This document shows, in pieces, positions 8,973 through 18,173 of a stretch of 37,197 nt of DNA. The DNA comes from Gemmatimonadota bacterium (GTDB lineage: Bacteria > Gemmatimonadota > Gemmatimonadetes > Gemmatimonadales > GWC2-71-9). The stretch is taken from NCBI GenBank assembly GCA_011390645.1, contig JAABRY010000022.1:1-37197 (forward strand), given 5' to 3'. Position 1 is the first letter of the stretch, and each line of letters begins with the position of its first letter. The translations under genes and the position numbers were made by a program. The notes beneath the pieces were generated by a model. That model searched no databases, had not been told where the DNA came from, and worked only from the letters and a program-made list of their open reading frames with translations.

Positions 8973-9325
8973 AGAAGCGCGCGGGTGGCCTCGTGTATTC
9001 CACCGAGCTTGGGCGAACCTGTCCGGATTGTCGCAAGCCGGTGGCCGACTGCCGGTGTCGTGCACCGGGAGCGCCACCCAAAGGTGATGGCGTGGTGCGC
9101 GTTGGTCGCGAGACGAAGGGCCGCAAGGGCGCAGGTGTCACCATCGTGACGGGCGTACCGTTGGGGGGGGGAGACCTTGCGGCCCTCGCCAAGGCGTTGA
9201 AACAGCGCTGTGGTTCGGGTGGGACCCTCAAGGACGGCGTGATCGAGCTGCAGGGTGATCATCGCGACGTGGTCGTCACCGAGCTGCAGAAGCGCGGCTG
9301 GACTGTCAAGCGCGTGGGTGGCTGA
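8969..9325 (+). CDS. yciH: SUI1 family translation initiation factor homolog (YciH-like)
   Basis: MKKRAGGLVYSTELGRTCPDCRKPVADCRC zinc-knuckle-like N-terminus; VTIVTGVPLGGGDLAALAKALKQRCGSGGTLKDGVIELQGDHRD SUI1 core; ATGA overlap with the previous gene. Confidence 0.92.
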   Translation: MKKRAGGLVYSTELGRTCPDCRKPVADCRCRAPGAPPKGDGVVRVGRETKGRKGAGVTIVTGVPLGGGDLAALAKALKQRCGSGGTLKDGVIELQGDHRDVVVTELQKRGWTVKRVGG

Positions 9326-9422
9326 GGCCGCAGGCCGTCCCCCTTACCGCGCCTCATTCCCGCGGGTAGCTTCCTTTGGTACATATCGCCCCCCCCATCC
9401 ATCGCAACTGTCGAGGTGCCTC

Positions 9423-9947
9423 ATGCGACTTCCCGCCCTTGTACTCACCCTTGCCGTACTCGCTGCGCCGCTCGCCGCGCAGGAGGGAATGGCGCACTCT
9501 GATCCCCCCACCGAACTGGTGCCGCTGCTGAACCAGTTCGGCGGCTGGTTCGTGCAGGGCGCGGAGCAGATGCCCGAGGCCGACTACGCCTTCAAGCCGA
9601 CGCCGGAGGTGCGCTCCTTCGGTCAGCTCGTGGGGCACATGATCAACGGCAACTTCGCGATCTGCGCGGGGATCATGGGGGAGAAAAGCCCCGGTACGAT
9701 GGACTACGAAAAGGCCCCCGACAAGGCGACACAGATCGCTGCGCTGCGTGAGTCGATCGAGTATTGCCGCACGGCGCACACGTGGGGCAAGTCGCGCCAC
9801 CACGACGAGGTCACGCTCTTCGGCATGAAGGGGAGCGTGACCTGGGCCCTCGCGTTCAACATCTCCCACCTCGCCGAGCACTACGGCAACATGGTGACCT
9901 ACATGCGGTTGAAGGGGATGGTGCCGCCGTCCAGCCAGGGCGGTTGA
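9423..9947 (+). CDS. DinB family protein with signal peptide
   Basis: MRLPALVLTLAVLAAPLAAQ signal; LNQFGGWFVQGAEQMPEADYAFKPTPEVRSFGQLVGHMINGNF...HLAEHYGNMVTYMRLKGMVPPSS. Confidence 0.87.
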   Translation: MRLPALVLTLAVLAAPLAAQEGMAHSDPPTELVPLLNQFGGWFVQGAEQMPEADYAFKPTPEVRSFGQLVGHMINGNFAICAGIMGEKSPGTMDYEKAPDKATQIAALRESIEYCRTAHTWGKSRHHDEVTLFGMKGSVTWALAFNISHLAEHYGNMVTYMRLKGMVPPSSQGG

Positions 9948-9989
9948 TCTGACCCGCCGTCGCATCTCCACACGCCCGGGTGCACGCTG

Positions 9990-11060
9990 ATGCCGTTCTC
10001 GTTCAACCCTGACATCCGATATGCCGAAACGCTGCCGGCACGGCTGTATACCGACTCGGTCTATCTCTCACTGGAAGAGGCGAAGATCTTCGGGCGGTGC
10101 TGGCAGTTGGTCGGTCGCGTGGCCGACCTCGCCGAGCCGGGCAGCTACCTCACGGCGGACATCGGCGATGAGGCGATCGTGGTGGTGCATGATGGTGAGG
10201 TGCTGCGCGGCTTCCACAACATCTGTCTGCATCGCGCCGGACCGGTCGCCACGGGGTGTGGCAAGCGGCAGACGCTCCAGTGTCGCTATCACGGGTGGAG
10301 CTACCGACTGGACGGCACGCTGCACCGCGCGCCGGAGATGGAGGGCACCGACGGCTTCGACCCCGACGCGATGCGCCTGATGCCGGTCCAGGTGGCGACA
10401 TGGGGCCCGCTCGTCTTCGCCAACCTCGATCTCAAGGCCCCGTCCTTGGCGCATTTCCTCGAGGGCATCCCCGAGCGCACCGCGCGCTTCCAGCCCGAGG
10501 CGATGCGCTTCGTGCTCCAGAAGCGCTGGACCATCGCATGCAATTGGAAGGTGTACGTCGACAACTACCTCGAGGGCTACCACCTCCCGGCGGTGCACCC
10601 GGGCCTCTACAAGGAGCTCGATTACGACGCGTACCGCGTCGAACCACATCGCTACTGGTCGCTGCAACACGCCCCGCTGCGGGCGGGGCATGGGCCCGAG
10701 CGGAAGTACGTGGCTCAGGGTGAGGGAGACGACGCCCAGTACTACTGGCTCTTCCCCAACCTCATGCTGAACATCTACCAGGGGCAGATGCAGACCAATG
10801 TGGTGATTCCCCGCGGGGTGGATCGCTGTGAGGTGGTGTTCGAGTGGTATGCGGTGGACCCGCCGGCAGACGCATCCGCCGACCCGACATGGACCCGGCT
10901 CGTCGCGTTCAGCGACGAGATCCAGGATGAGGACATCGGGATTTGTGAAGTGGTGCAGCGCAACCTGCGCTCACGGTCATATGATCGGGGCCGCTATTCG
11001 GCCGCTCGGGAGAACGGCGTGCACCACTTCCACGGGCTGGTGCACGAGTTCCTGACCTGA
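9990..11060 (+). CDS. Rieske [2Fe-2S] aromatic ring-hydroxylating dioxygenase alpha subunit family protein
   Basis: Rieske CLHRAG...CRYHGWSY; mononuclear iron motif NYLEGYHLPAVHPGL. Confidence 0.92.
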   Translation: MPFSFNPDIRYAETLPARLYTDSVYLSLEEAKIFGRCWQLVGRVADLAEPGSYLTADIGDEAIVVVHDGEVLRGFHNICLHRAGPVATGCGKRQTLQCRYHGWSYRLDGTLHRAPEMEGTDGFDPDAMRLMPVQVATWGPLVFANLDLKAPSLAHFLEGIPERTARFQPEAMRFVLQKRWTIACNWKVYVDNYLEGYHLPAVHPGLYKELDYDAYRVEPHRYWSLQHAPLRAGHGPERKYVAQGEGDDAQYYWLFPNLMLNIYQGQMQTNVVIPRGVDRCEVVFEWYAVDPPADASADPTWTRLVAFSDEIQDEDIGICEVVQRNLRSRSYDRGRYSAARENGVHHFHGLVHEFLT

Positions 11061-12320
11061 TCAGCGCCCGACCATCTCCCGCACCAGTTCGATCGCCTTG
11101 CTCACGGGGAGCTCGGCCGCGGTGTTGCGGAGTTCGTGGGAGCGCTTGAGCATCTCCGGCTCCAACAAGAGTTCCTCGCGGCGCGTGCTGCTGGCCGAGA
11201 TGTCGATCGCCGGGAAGATGCGGCGTTCCGCAAGCTCGCGCGACAGCACGATCTCGGCGTTGCCGGTGCCCTTGAACTCCTCGAAGATCACTTCGTCGGC
11301 GCGTGAGCCGGTGTCGATCAACGCCGTGGCAATGATCGTCAGCGAGCCCTTCCCCTTGCTCGGGTCCACCATGCGTGCGCTGCCGAAGAACTTCTTGGGT
11401 CGCTCCATCGCCTCGGCACCGATGCCGCCGGAGAGGGTGCGCCCGCTGCCGCGATCGATGTTGTTGTAGGCGCGGGCGAGGCGGGTGATCGAGTCAAGAA
11501 TGATCACCACATCCTGACCGAGCTCCACCCGGCGTCTCGCGCGCTCGAGCGTCATCTCGGCGATCGCGACGTGCCGCTCCGCACCGAAGTCGAAGCTCGA
11601 GGCGATCACTTCGCCCACCCCGGCCATCTCCATCTCGGTCACTTCCTCCGGCCGCTCATCGGCGAGGAGGATGAAGATTGTGACGTCGGGGTGGTTGGCG
11701 GCGATGCCGCGTGCGATGGCGGTGAGGAGGGTCGTCTTGCCGGCTTTCGCGGGAGCCACCACCAAGGCGCGCTGTCCCTTGCCGAGTGGGACCAGCAGGT
11801 CGATCAGTGCGGGGGTCACGTCGCCTCCGCGGGCGATCGGACCGGGCTTGGCGAGGTGCAGCATTTCGGTCGGGTGCATCGCGGAGAGGCGCGCGAAATC
11901 CGGGCGGCCCTGGCAATCCTCCGGCGCGAACCCGCAGATGCTGGTCACGGTGTAGAGTGCCGGTGCCTTGCCGCCGCGGGGTGGGCCTGCTTCACCCTCG
12001 ACCTCGTCGCCCGGACGCAGCTTGTACTTGGAGATGATCGACTGTGGCACGAAGACGTCGTCGTTGCCGGGGAGGTACGACGTGGAGCGCTGTCGGAGGA
12101 AGCCACCACCGCGCTCGGTCAGTTCGAGGATGCCGCTGACGATCGGCCCGCTTCCCGGCTCCCAATCGGCGGGAATTTCATAGACGGCGGTCCCACCGCC
12201 GCCATTGCCATTGCTGCCGCCATTGCCGTTGCCTTGTTCACCCGCGCCACCACCGGGGCGACGCTTGCCCCGCCCGCGTCCACCGCGCCGCTTCGGCGGC
12301 CGCCCACGCGGTTCGCTCAC
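11061..12320 (-). CDS. rho: Transcription termination factor Rho
   Basis: VVAPAKAGKTTLLTAIARGI P-loop; ILLADERPEEVTEM; ILDSITRLARAYN; GSLTIIATALIDTGSRADEVIFEEFKGTGNAEIVLSRELAERRIFPAIDI. GTG start; unusual basic/Gly-rich N-terminus. Confidence 0.96.
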   Translation of the reverse strand: MSEPRGRPPKRRGGRGRGKRRPGGGAGEQGNGNGGSNGNGGGGTAVYEIPADWEPGSGPIVSGILELTERGGGFLRQRSTSYLPGNDDVFVPQSIISKYKLRPGDEVEGEAGPPRGGKAPALYTVTSICGFAPEDCQGRPDFARLSAMHPTEMLHLAKPGPIARGGDVTPALIDLLVPLGKGQRALVVAPAKAGKTTLLTAIARGIAANHPDVTIFILLADERPEEVTEMEMAGVGEVIASSFDFGAERHVAIAEMTLERARRRVELGQDVVIILDSITRLARAYNNIDRGSGRTLSGGIGAEAMERPKKFFGSARMVDPSKGKGSLTIIATALIDTGSRADEVIFEEFKGTGNAEIVLSRELAERRIFPAIDISASSTRREELLLEPEMLKRSHELRNTAAELPVSKAIELVREMVGR

Positions 12321-12736
12321 TGGACACCTCCGCGACGACGGCGGCGGGAGGGATTGGCATCAGCGGAGCGGTACAACGACACGAATGCGTGCATCGGAAT
12401 CCTGAGTGTCAAGCGGGGCGCCGCGCGGCCAACGGCCATGCGGCGTGGCGCACTGTGCGCCCAATGAGTACCACGGGTCCGGTGGTGTCAGGTACGCGAT
12501 GGCCGTCCGCAGGCAGGCGGTGACCAACGGCATCTCACCAGAGGGAGCCTGTTGCGCCAGAAGCGCAGGTCCAGCGGTGGGTGGGGCACCAACACCCCAA
12601 CTCGCTCCGCCGACAGGCGTTGAACATTTCGTCGCTCACAAGCCCTGAACTGTGGGGTGGGACGAGGCGCGCCGACTGGCGCGGCAGACGATGAAAATAC
12701 GCATGGTGGTCCGTGATGCGCCACCCCCCGTCAGGA

Positions 12737-15298
12737 CTAGCTCTCGTCGAGGACCGCCCGGATCCGCTCAGCCAATTCGACCGGGGTGAACGGCTTCTGC
12801 AGGAACGGCACCTCGGATGCCCGGAGGCCCACGCGGCCCAGCTCATCGCCAGGGTACCCGCTCATGAACAGGATGCGCATCTCCGGAAACTCGTCTGCGA
12901 CGCGCTCGACCAGCTCGGGTCCCGTCATCCCGGGCATCATCACGTCAGTGAGCATCAGATTCGGGGTGTCGTTGGAGCGGTCAGCGAGCACGCGGCGCGC
13001 GTGGCCCGCCCCATTGGCCGTCACCACGCGGTAGCCGAGGCGCGTCAGAATGCGCGCCGTGACCTCACGGACCGAAGCCTCGTCCTCGACCACCAGAATC
13101 GTCTCGGTGCCTTGCGGGCCCCGTCGGGTTGCGGGTCGGGCCTCGATTGCATGGTACTCCCCCGGTGCGGCCGTCGCAGGCAACAGGATCCGGATCGACG
13201 TCCCCTGGCCCGGCACGGAGTCGACCTCGATGCCGCCGCCGTGTTCTTCGACGATGCGCAGCGTGGTGGCAAGTCCGAGACCCGTACCCTTGCCGGCAGC
13301 CTTCGTCGTGAAGAACGGCTCGAAGATGTGATCCAGGGTGGCCTGATCCATTCCCGCACCGGTATCCGTCACTTCGAGGACGGCGTAGTGTCCGGCGGCC
13401 AGGGTGGTCCCCTTGCGGGTGACCACCGTGTCGAGCAGGCGGTGTCCGGTGCGGATGCTGAGAGTCCCGCCTCGGGGCATCGCGTCGCGCGCGTTGAGTG
13501 ACAAGTTCACGATCACCTGTGCCAGTTGATTGGCATCGCCCTCGATCGGGATCGGGTGTGCCTCACGTTGCATCGCGACGTGCACCTCCGCTCCCAACAG
13601 CCGACGCAGTAGCTGGACCGTTTCCTCGGCGAGCGCGGCGAGATCGATCGGGCGGCGCTGGATTTTCTCCTGGCGTGAGAACGCGAGTAGTTGCCCAGTC
13701 AGGCCAGAGGCGCGGCCGGACGCCTGCCGAATGATTTCGAGGTCGGCGCGGACGGGTGGCGAGAGCTCTTCTTCCAGGAGGAGATCGGTCGACGCGAGAA
13801 TCGTCGTCAGCAGGTTGTTGAAGTCGTGCGCCACGCCGCCGGCGAGTCGGCCGACGGCCTCCATCTTCTGCGCCTGCCGCAAACGGGATTCGAGTGCGTT
13901 GCGCTCCGTGAGGTCGCGGGCCACGAAGATGACGCCGGCGACCGCGGGTTCCGCCGTGAGGTCGGTCACCACGACGTCGAACTCGACCCAGCGGTTCTCC
14001 GCATGCCGGAGTCGCAGGGGCATCGAGAAGTGGGCAGCGCCCTCCAATGGCGACGTGACAGCGTCCAGTGTGGCGGCATCATCGTCGTGCACTAGGGCCG
14101 TCACGTGCTGTCCGACCAATTCATCCGGCAACCTCCCGAGGATGCGCTGACTACTTGGTGAGACGAATCGGATCGTGCCCTCTGGTTCGGCGACGATGAA
14201 GAGATCGGAGCCATGGCGCACGAGGGCCGCGACGCGGGCATTGCCCTCCTGTTGCGCCTGGGCCCGGAGCAGGCGGGTGTTCTGGTCGGCCGTCAGTCCC
14301 TGTCGGACGAGCAGCAGGATCGAGAGCGCCACCAGGCCGAGCACCAACGAGGGTGGGATCGGTAGCGCGGGATCGAAGGCGGCACGGGTGAGGAGAATCG
14401 CCACGACCCCGGTCGCGAGCAGCGGGAGCGGGGAGTACCCGCTGGTGACCGCTGGGGACGGCACGCCAACCGGCTCCGCTGTCGTTGCATAGCGGAGGCC
14501 GGCGCCGAGGAAGCCAAGATAGGCGAGGGTGAAGGCCGCCTCGCTCAGTCGCTCGACGGGCTCTGGCGCGGGACCCGGCCCGTAGTACATCACCTGGTAC
14601 AACGACTCGGCGATGATGTAGGCGATGATCGCCATCCCGATCCAGCGGAAGGCGGCCCGGTGTTCCGCAACGCCGCCGCCCACGATCACGCTGTTCAGCG
14701 CAAAGAGGAAACCGAGGTCGAGCAGGGGGTAAGCGACACGAACGAAGAGGTCGACCGGCCCATCCACGGCCACCGTCGTTGGCGCGATGATGAGGTGCCA
14801 CCCCACCAGCCCGAATCCGACAGCGACCACGGCGGCATCGAGGGCGACCTTCCACCCGTCATACTGCCCGGGGCTCCGCCTCGGAAGCCTGACCACGCCG
14901 ACGATGATCGCGACATAGGACAGCAGAAACGCCACGTCACCAACGCGCGGCAAGCCCTTGGGAAGCGCGACCACCTCGTGGACGTAGATGTACCACAGCA
15001 TGCCGAGCGCGGAGCCCAACATCCCGGCGCCGAGCCACCGCAACCCACTTCGGGTGGCGGGCAAGAGGGTCTCGCGTTTCGAGGCGACCCACAGGGCGAT
15101 CGCCCCGCCCAGCGTCAGCGGGAGGTACTGCAGGTACTTGCCGAAGAGGGCCAGGGCCGGGACGGCCGTCTGAAAACTGTACGATACGACGAGCACGACC
15201 GCATAGCCGACTGCCAGCAGCCACGCGATCCGCGAAGGACCGCGCAGGGTGAGGTGGGCGTTCCCCCGGTCAGCGAGGTGGGCGAGCGTCATGGCCAC
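12737..15298 (-). CDS. Membrane-bound PAS hybrid histidine kinase with C-terminal receiver domain
   Basis: Multiple N-terminal TM helices; PAS region (HGSDLFIVAEPEGTIRFVSPSSQRILG); H-box GRLAGGVAHDFNN; GTGLGLATTLRIVEEHGG; receiver ILVVEDEASVREV...LMLTDVMMPGMTG. GTG 15298 or ATG 15292 start. Confidence 0.92.
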   Translation of the reverse strand: MAMTLAHLADRGNAHLTLRGPSRIAWLLAVGYAVVLVVSYSFQTAVPALALFGKYLQYLPLTLGGAIALWVASKRETLLPATRSGLRWLGAGMLGSALGMLWYIYVHEVVALPKGLPRVGDVAFLLSYVAIIVGVVRLPRRSPGQYDGWKVALDAAVVAVGFGLVGWHLIIAPTTVAVDGPVDLFVRVAYPLLDLGFLFALNSVIVGGGVAEHRAAFRWIGMAIIAYIIAESLYQVMYYGPGPAPEPVERLSEAAFTLAYLGFLGAGLRYATTAEPVGVPSPAVTSGYSPLPLLATGVVAILLTRAAFDPALPIPPSLVLGLVALSILLLVRQGLTADQNTRLLRAQAQQEGNARVAALVRHGSDLFIVAEPEGTIRFVSPSSQRILGRLPDELVGQHVTALVHDDDAATLDAVTSPLEGAAHFSMPLRLRHAENRWVEFDVVVTDLTAEPAVAGVIFVARDLTERNALESRLRQAQKMEAVGRLAGGVAHDFNNLLTTILASTDLLLEEELSPPVRADLEIIRQASGRASGLTGQLLAFSRQEKIQRRPIDLAALAEETVQLLRRLLGAEVHVAMQREAHPIPIEGDANQLAQVIVNLSLNARDAMPRGGTLSIRTGHRLLDTVVTRKGTTLAAGHYAVLEVTDTGAGMDQATLDHIFEPFFTTKAAGKGTGLGLATTLRIVEEHGGGIEVDSVPGQGTSIRILLPATAAPGEYHAIEARPATRRGPQGTETILVVEDEASVREVTARILTRLGYRVVTANGAGHARRVLADRSNDTPNLMLTDVMMPGMTGPELVERVADEFPEMRILFMSGYPGDELGRVGLRASEVPFLQKPFTPVELAERIRAVLDES

Positions 15299-16696
15299 CT
15301 ACAGAGCCAGAAGCGTGCCGCCAATGGGAGCCAAATGGGCCGAAAAATGCCTGAGGGCCGGGGGCTGACTGGTGATACGCATCCCGCGGATCCGGTCGCG
15401 CCGGCCATGCACATAGGTCAGCACCTCGGCGAGGTAATCCACGTGGCTCTGGGTGTAGACTCGACGGGGGAAGGCGAGGCGAACCAGTTCCATCGACGCG
15501 GCCCGCTCGCTACCGTCAGGCTGCTGCCCGAACATCACCGAACCGATCTCGACGGAGCGCACGCCGCCTTCGAGGTACAGTGCGGCAGAGAGTGCCCACG
15601 CCGGATATTCAAGTGCAGGGATGTGGGGAAGCAGGGCGGCGGCGTCGATATAGAGGGCATGACCGCCGGGTGGTTCCATGATCGGAATCCCGACCTGGCG
15701 AAGCCGATCGCCGAGGTAGGCGACCGAGCGGATGCGGTAGCGCAGGTAGTCCTCGTCGAGCGCCTCATCGAGGCCGACCGCGATCGCCTCGAGGTCGTAC
15801 CCGGCGAGGCCGCCATACGTCGGGAAACCTTCGGTCAGGATCAGCGCATCGCGGCATCGGCGCGCGAGGTCGTCGTCGTGCATCGCGAGGAAGCCGCCGA
15901 TGTTCGCCATCCCGTCCTTCTTGGCGCTCATCGTGGCCCCGTCGACCTCGGCAAACATGGCCTGCGCGATGTCGCGCGGGGACCGGCCCGCCCAGTCGCC
16001 TTCGCGCTCACGGATGAACCAGGCATTCTCGGCGAAGCGACACGCGTCCAGAAAGAGCGGCACGCCGTACTGGCGGCAGACGGCGCGCACGGCGCGGAGG
16101 TTTGCCAGCGAAACCGGTTGCCCCCCCCCAGAATTGTTGGTGACCGTCATCATCACCAGCGGGACGCGCGCCCTGTCGGTCGCGAGCAAGTGCTCCAGCG
16201 CAGCCACGTCCATGTTTCCCTTGAACGGATGCTGCAGGCTCGGTTGCCGGCCCTCGGGAATGGGGAGGTCGAGCGCGGTCGCCCCACGCGCCTCGATATT
16301 GGCGCGGGTGGTGTCGAAGTGGGTGTTGTTCGGGACGATGTCACCGGCGCTGACCGTCGCCCCGAAGAGGATGCGCTCCGCGGCGCGTCCCTGGTGCGTC
16401 GGGATCACGTGCGTCAGCCCGGTGATGCGGCGCACGGCATCCTCGAAGCGATACCACGAATCCGCTCCGGCGTACGACTCGTCGCCGCGCATCATCCCCG
16501 CCCACTGCGCCGACGACATCGCACCGGTCCCGGAATCGGTCAGCAGGTCGATCAGGACGTCGCGCGCCCGCAAGAGGAAGAGATTGTAGTGGGCAGCCTC
16601 GAGCGCGGCTGCGCGCTCCGCACGCGTGGTCTGCCGGATCGGCTCGACCGACTTGATGCGGAACGGTTCGATGATGGTGTGTGGCTGAAAGGTCAT
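15299..16696 (-). CDS. tnaA: Tryptophanase / tyrosine phenol-lyase family (beta-eliminating lyase)
   Basis: PFRIKSVEPIRQTTRAER; DLLTDSGTGAMS; PTHQGRAAE; NNSGGGQPVSLANLRAV; DACRFAENAWFI; SAKKDGMANIGGF (PLP lysine region). Confidence 0.93.
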   Translation of the reverse strand: MTFQPHTIIEPFRIKSVEPIRQTTRAERAAALEAAHYNLFLLRARDVLIDLLTDSGTGAMSSAQWAGMMRGDESYAGADSWYRFEDAVRRITGLTHVIPTHQGRAAERILFGATVSAGDIVPNNTHFDTTRANIEARGATALDLPIPEGRQPSLQHPFKGNMDVAALEHLLATDRARVPLVMMTVTNNSGGGQPVSLANLRAVRAVCRQYGVPLFLDACRFAENAWFIREREGDWAGRSPRDIAQAMFAEVDGATMSAKKDGMANIGGFLAMHDDDLARRCRDALILTEGFPTYGGLAGYDLEAIAVGLDEALDEDYLRYRIRSVAYLGDRLRQVGIPIMEPPGGHALYIDAAALLPHIPALEYPAWALSAALYLEGGVRSVEIGSVMFGQQPDGSERAASMELVRLAFPRRVYTQSHVDYLAEVLTYVHGRRDRIRGMRITSQPPALRHFSAHLAPIGGTLLAL

Positions 16697-18021
16697 GTTG
16701 GCCGCAGGCGAGCCTGCCAGTAGAGGTAGACGGGAACGCCGAGCAGCAGCAGGCCACCGCCGCGCAGGGCGTTGCCGGGATTGGTGCCGATCGAACCGGC
16801 CACGACCCATGCCGCCGCCGCGATGAAGAGCAAGGTACTCACCGGATGCCAGGGAGCACGATACGTGGGCAGGGTGTCGCCATCGCGTCGCCGCAGGACG
16901 AACAGCGTGGCCGCGGTGAGGCCGAAGAAGATCCAGTCCGCAAACACCACGTAGTCGAGGAGTTGTCCGTAGGTCCCGGAATACACCAGGAGGACCGCCC
17001 AGATTCCCTGGAAGGTGATCGCCGTGACGGGGGTCCGCCATCGCGGATGCAGGGTGGCGAATGAGGCGAAGAAGAGCCCATCGCGCGCCATCGCCTGATA
17101 CACCCGCGGCGAGACCAACAGTACCACGTTCAGGAAGCCGAAGGTCGAGGCCACGATCCCCGCGGTGATGAGCGTGCGACCCGCCGGCCCGGCCACCGCT
17201 GCCATCGTGTCCGCGGCCGGTGCCACGCTGGTGGCCAGTCCTGCCACGCCCAGCGCGCGCAGATAGGCAACATTGACCAGCAGGTACACGGCCGCCACCG
17301 CCGCCACGCCGATGACGAGTGCGCGCGGCAGATTGCGTTCAGGAGCAATCATCTCTTCGGCCACGAAGTTGGTCTGCTGCCAACCCCCAAAGGCGAAGAG
17401 GACCGGTACCAGGGCACCGCCGATCAGCAACGGCCATGAGGCCGTTGGGGGGGGGAGTGCCGGCGCGGCCGTCCCGCCGACTGGTCCGACCAGCACCAGT
17501 CCGGCCACGATCAGCGCCGCAATCGCCAGCAACTTGAGGATCGTGAAGAGATTCTGTGACCACGCGGCCGGCCGCACCCCGACGATGTTGAGCAGCGTCA
17601 GTGCGACGATCGCGCCTGCCGCGAGCGGCTGACGTGCGTCCGCACTCCATCCGAGCAGCGACAGGGCATAGCCTGCGAAGGTCATGGCCACTGCGGCCGC
17701 CGCACCGGTGGCCATGATCAGCAGGAGGGCCCACGCGTACAGGAAACCGGCGAGCGGGCCGAACGCCTCACGGAGGTAGGCGTACCCACCGCCAGCACGG
17801 GGCCGCCGGGCACCGAGTTCCGCGAAGACGAATGCCCCGAGCAGGGCCACTGCTGCACCGATCGCCCAGACGCCGAGGGTCAACCCGGGAGTCGTGACCC
17901 GGGCTGCCACCACCGCTGGATTGATGAAGATCCCCGAGCCGATGATCCCGCCGATGACCAGCATCGTCGCCGAAAAGAGCCCCAGGCGACGGGCATAGCC
18001 AACCTCGGTGGGGGCAGTCAT
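16693..18021 (-). CDS. APC superfamily amino acid permease
   Basis: LGLFSATMLVIGGIIGSGIFINPAVVA; about 12 hydrophobic segments; ATGA overlap with tnaA. Confidence 0.93.
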   Translation of the reverse strand: MTAPTEVGYARRLGLFSATMLVIGGIIGSGIFINPAVVAARVTTPGLTLGVWAIGAAVALLGAFVFAELGARRPRAGGGYAYLREAFGPLAGFLYAWALLLIMATGAAAAVAMTFAGYALSLLGWSADARQPLAAGAIVALTLLNIVGVRPAAWSQNLFTILKLLAIAALIVAGLVLVGPVGGTAAPALPPPTASWPLLIGGALVPVLFAFGGWQQTNFVAEEMIAPERNLPRALVIGVAAVAAVYLLVNVAYLRALGVAGLATSVAPAADTMAAVAGPAGRTLITAGIVASTFGFLNVVLLVSPRVYQAMARDGLFFASFATLHPRWRTPVTAITFQGIWAVLLVYSGTYGQLLDYVVFADWIFFGLTAATLFVLRRRDGDTLPTYRAPWHPVSTLLFIAAAAWVVAGSIGTNPGNALRGGGLLLLGVPVYLYWQARLRPT

Positions 18022-18173
18022 CGGCAGCGGGGGGCGGGGTTGGGCAGGTCAGCCTCGGTGTCAGAGTCCCGCAAAGGTTCGCCCGCCGCCCCTTCGAGCG
18101 CAAGCACCGCTACTTTTCGGCGCCGCCACCCCGTCCCGGGGAGCGGGACCGTGGTCACGGAGCTGAGTATCTC

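Noticed and set aside
7123-9077. Long minus-strand ORFs (7123-8382 and 7806-9077) antisense to the amidohydrolase and FAD oxidoreductase
   Set aside because: No recognisable motifs; overlapped by well-supported plus-strand genes.
12321-12736. Small plus/minus ORFs in the gap between rho and the hybrid kinase (e.g. 12406-12648, 12535-12846)
   Set aside because: No similarity to known proteins and atypical composition; could be a rho leader or decayed sequence, but I see no structure strong enough to claim.
14660-16723. 687-aa plus-strand ORF antisense to the histidine kinase and tryptophanase genes
   Set aside because: High-GC antisense open frame; translation is low-complexity Arg/His/Gly-rich with no domain signature, while the opposite strand encodes clear conserved proteins.
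18132-18150. Hairpin GTCCCG-gggag-CGGGAC upstream of proline dehydrogenase
   Set aside because: Short, GC-only and expected by chance at this GC content; no operator family recognised.
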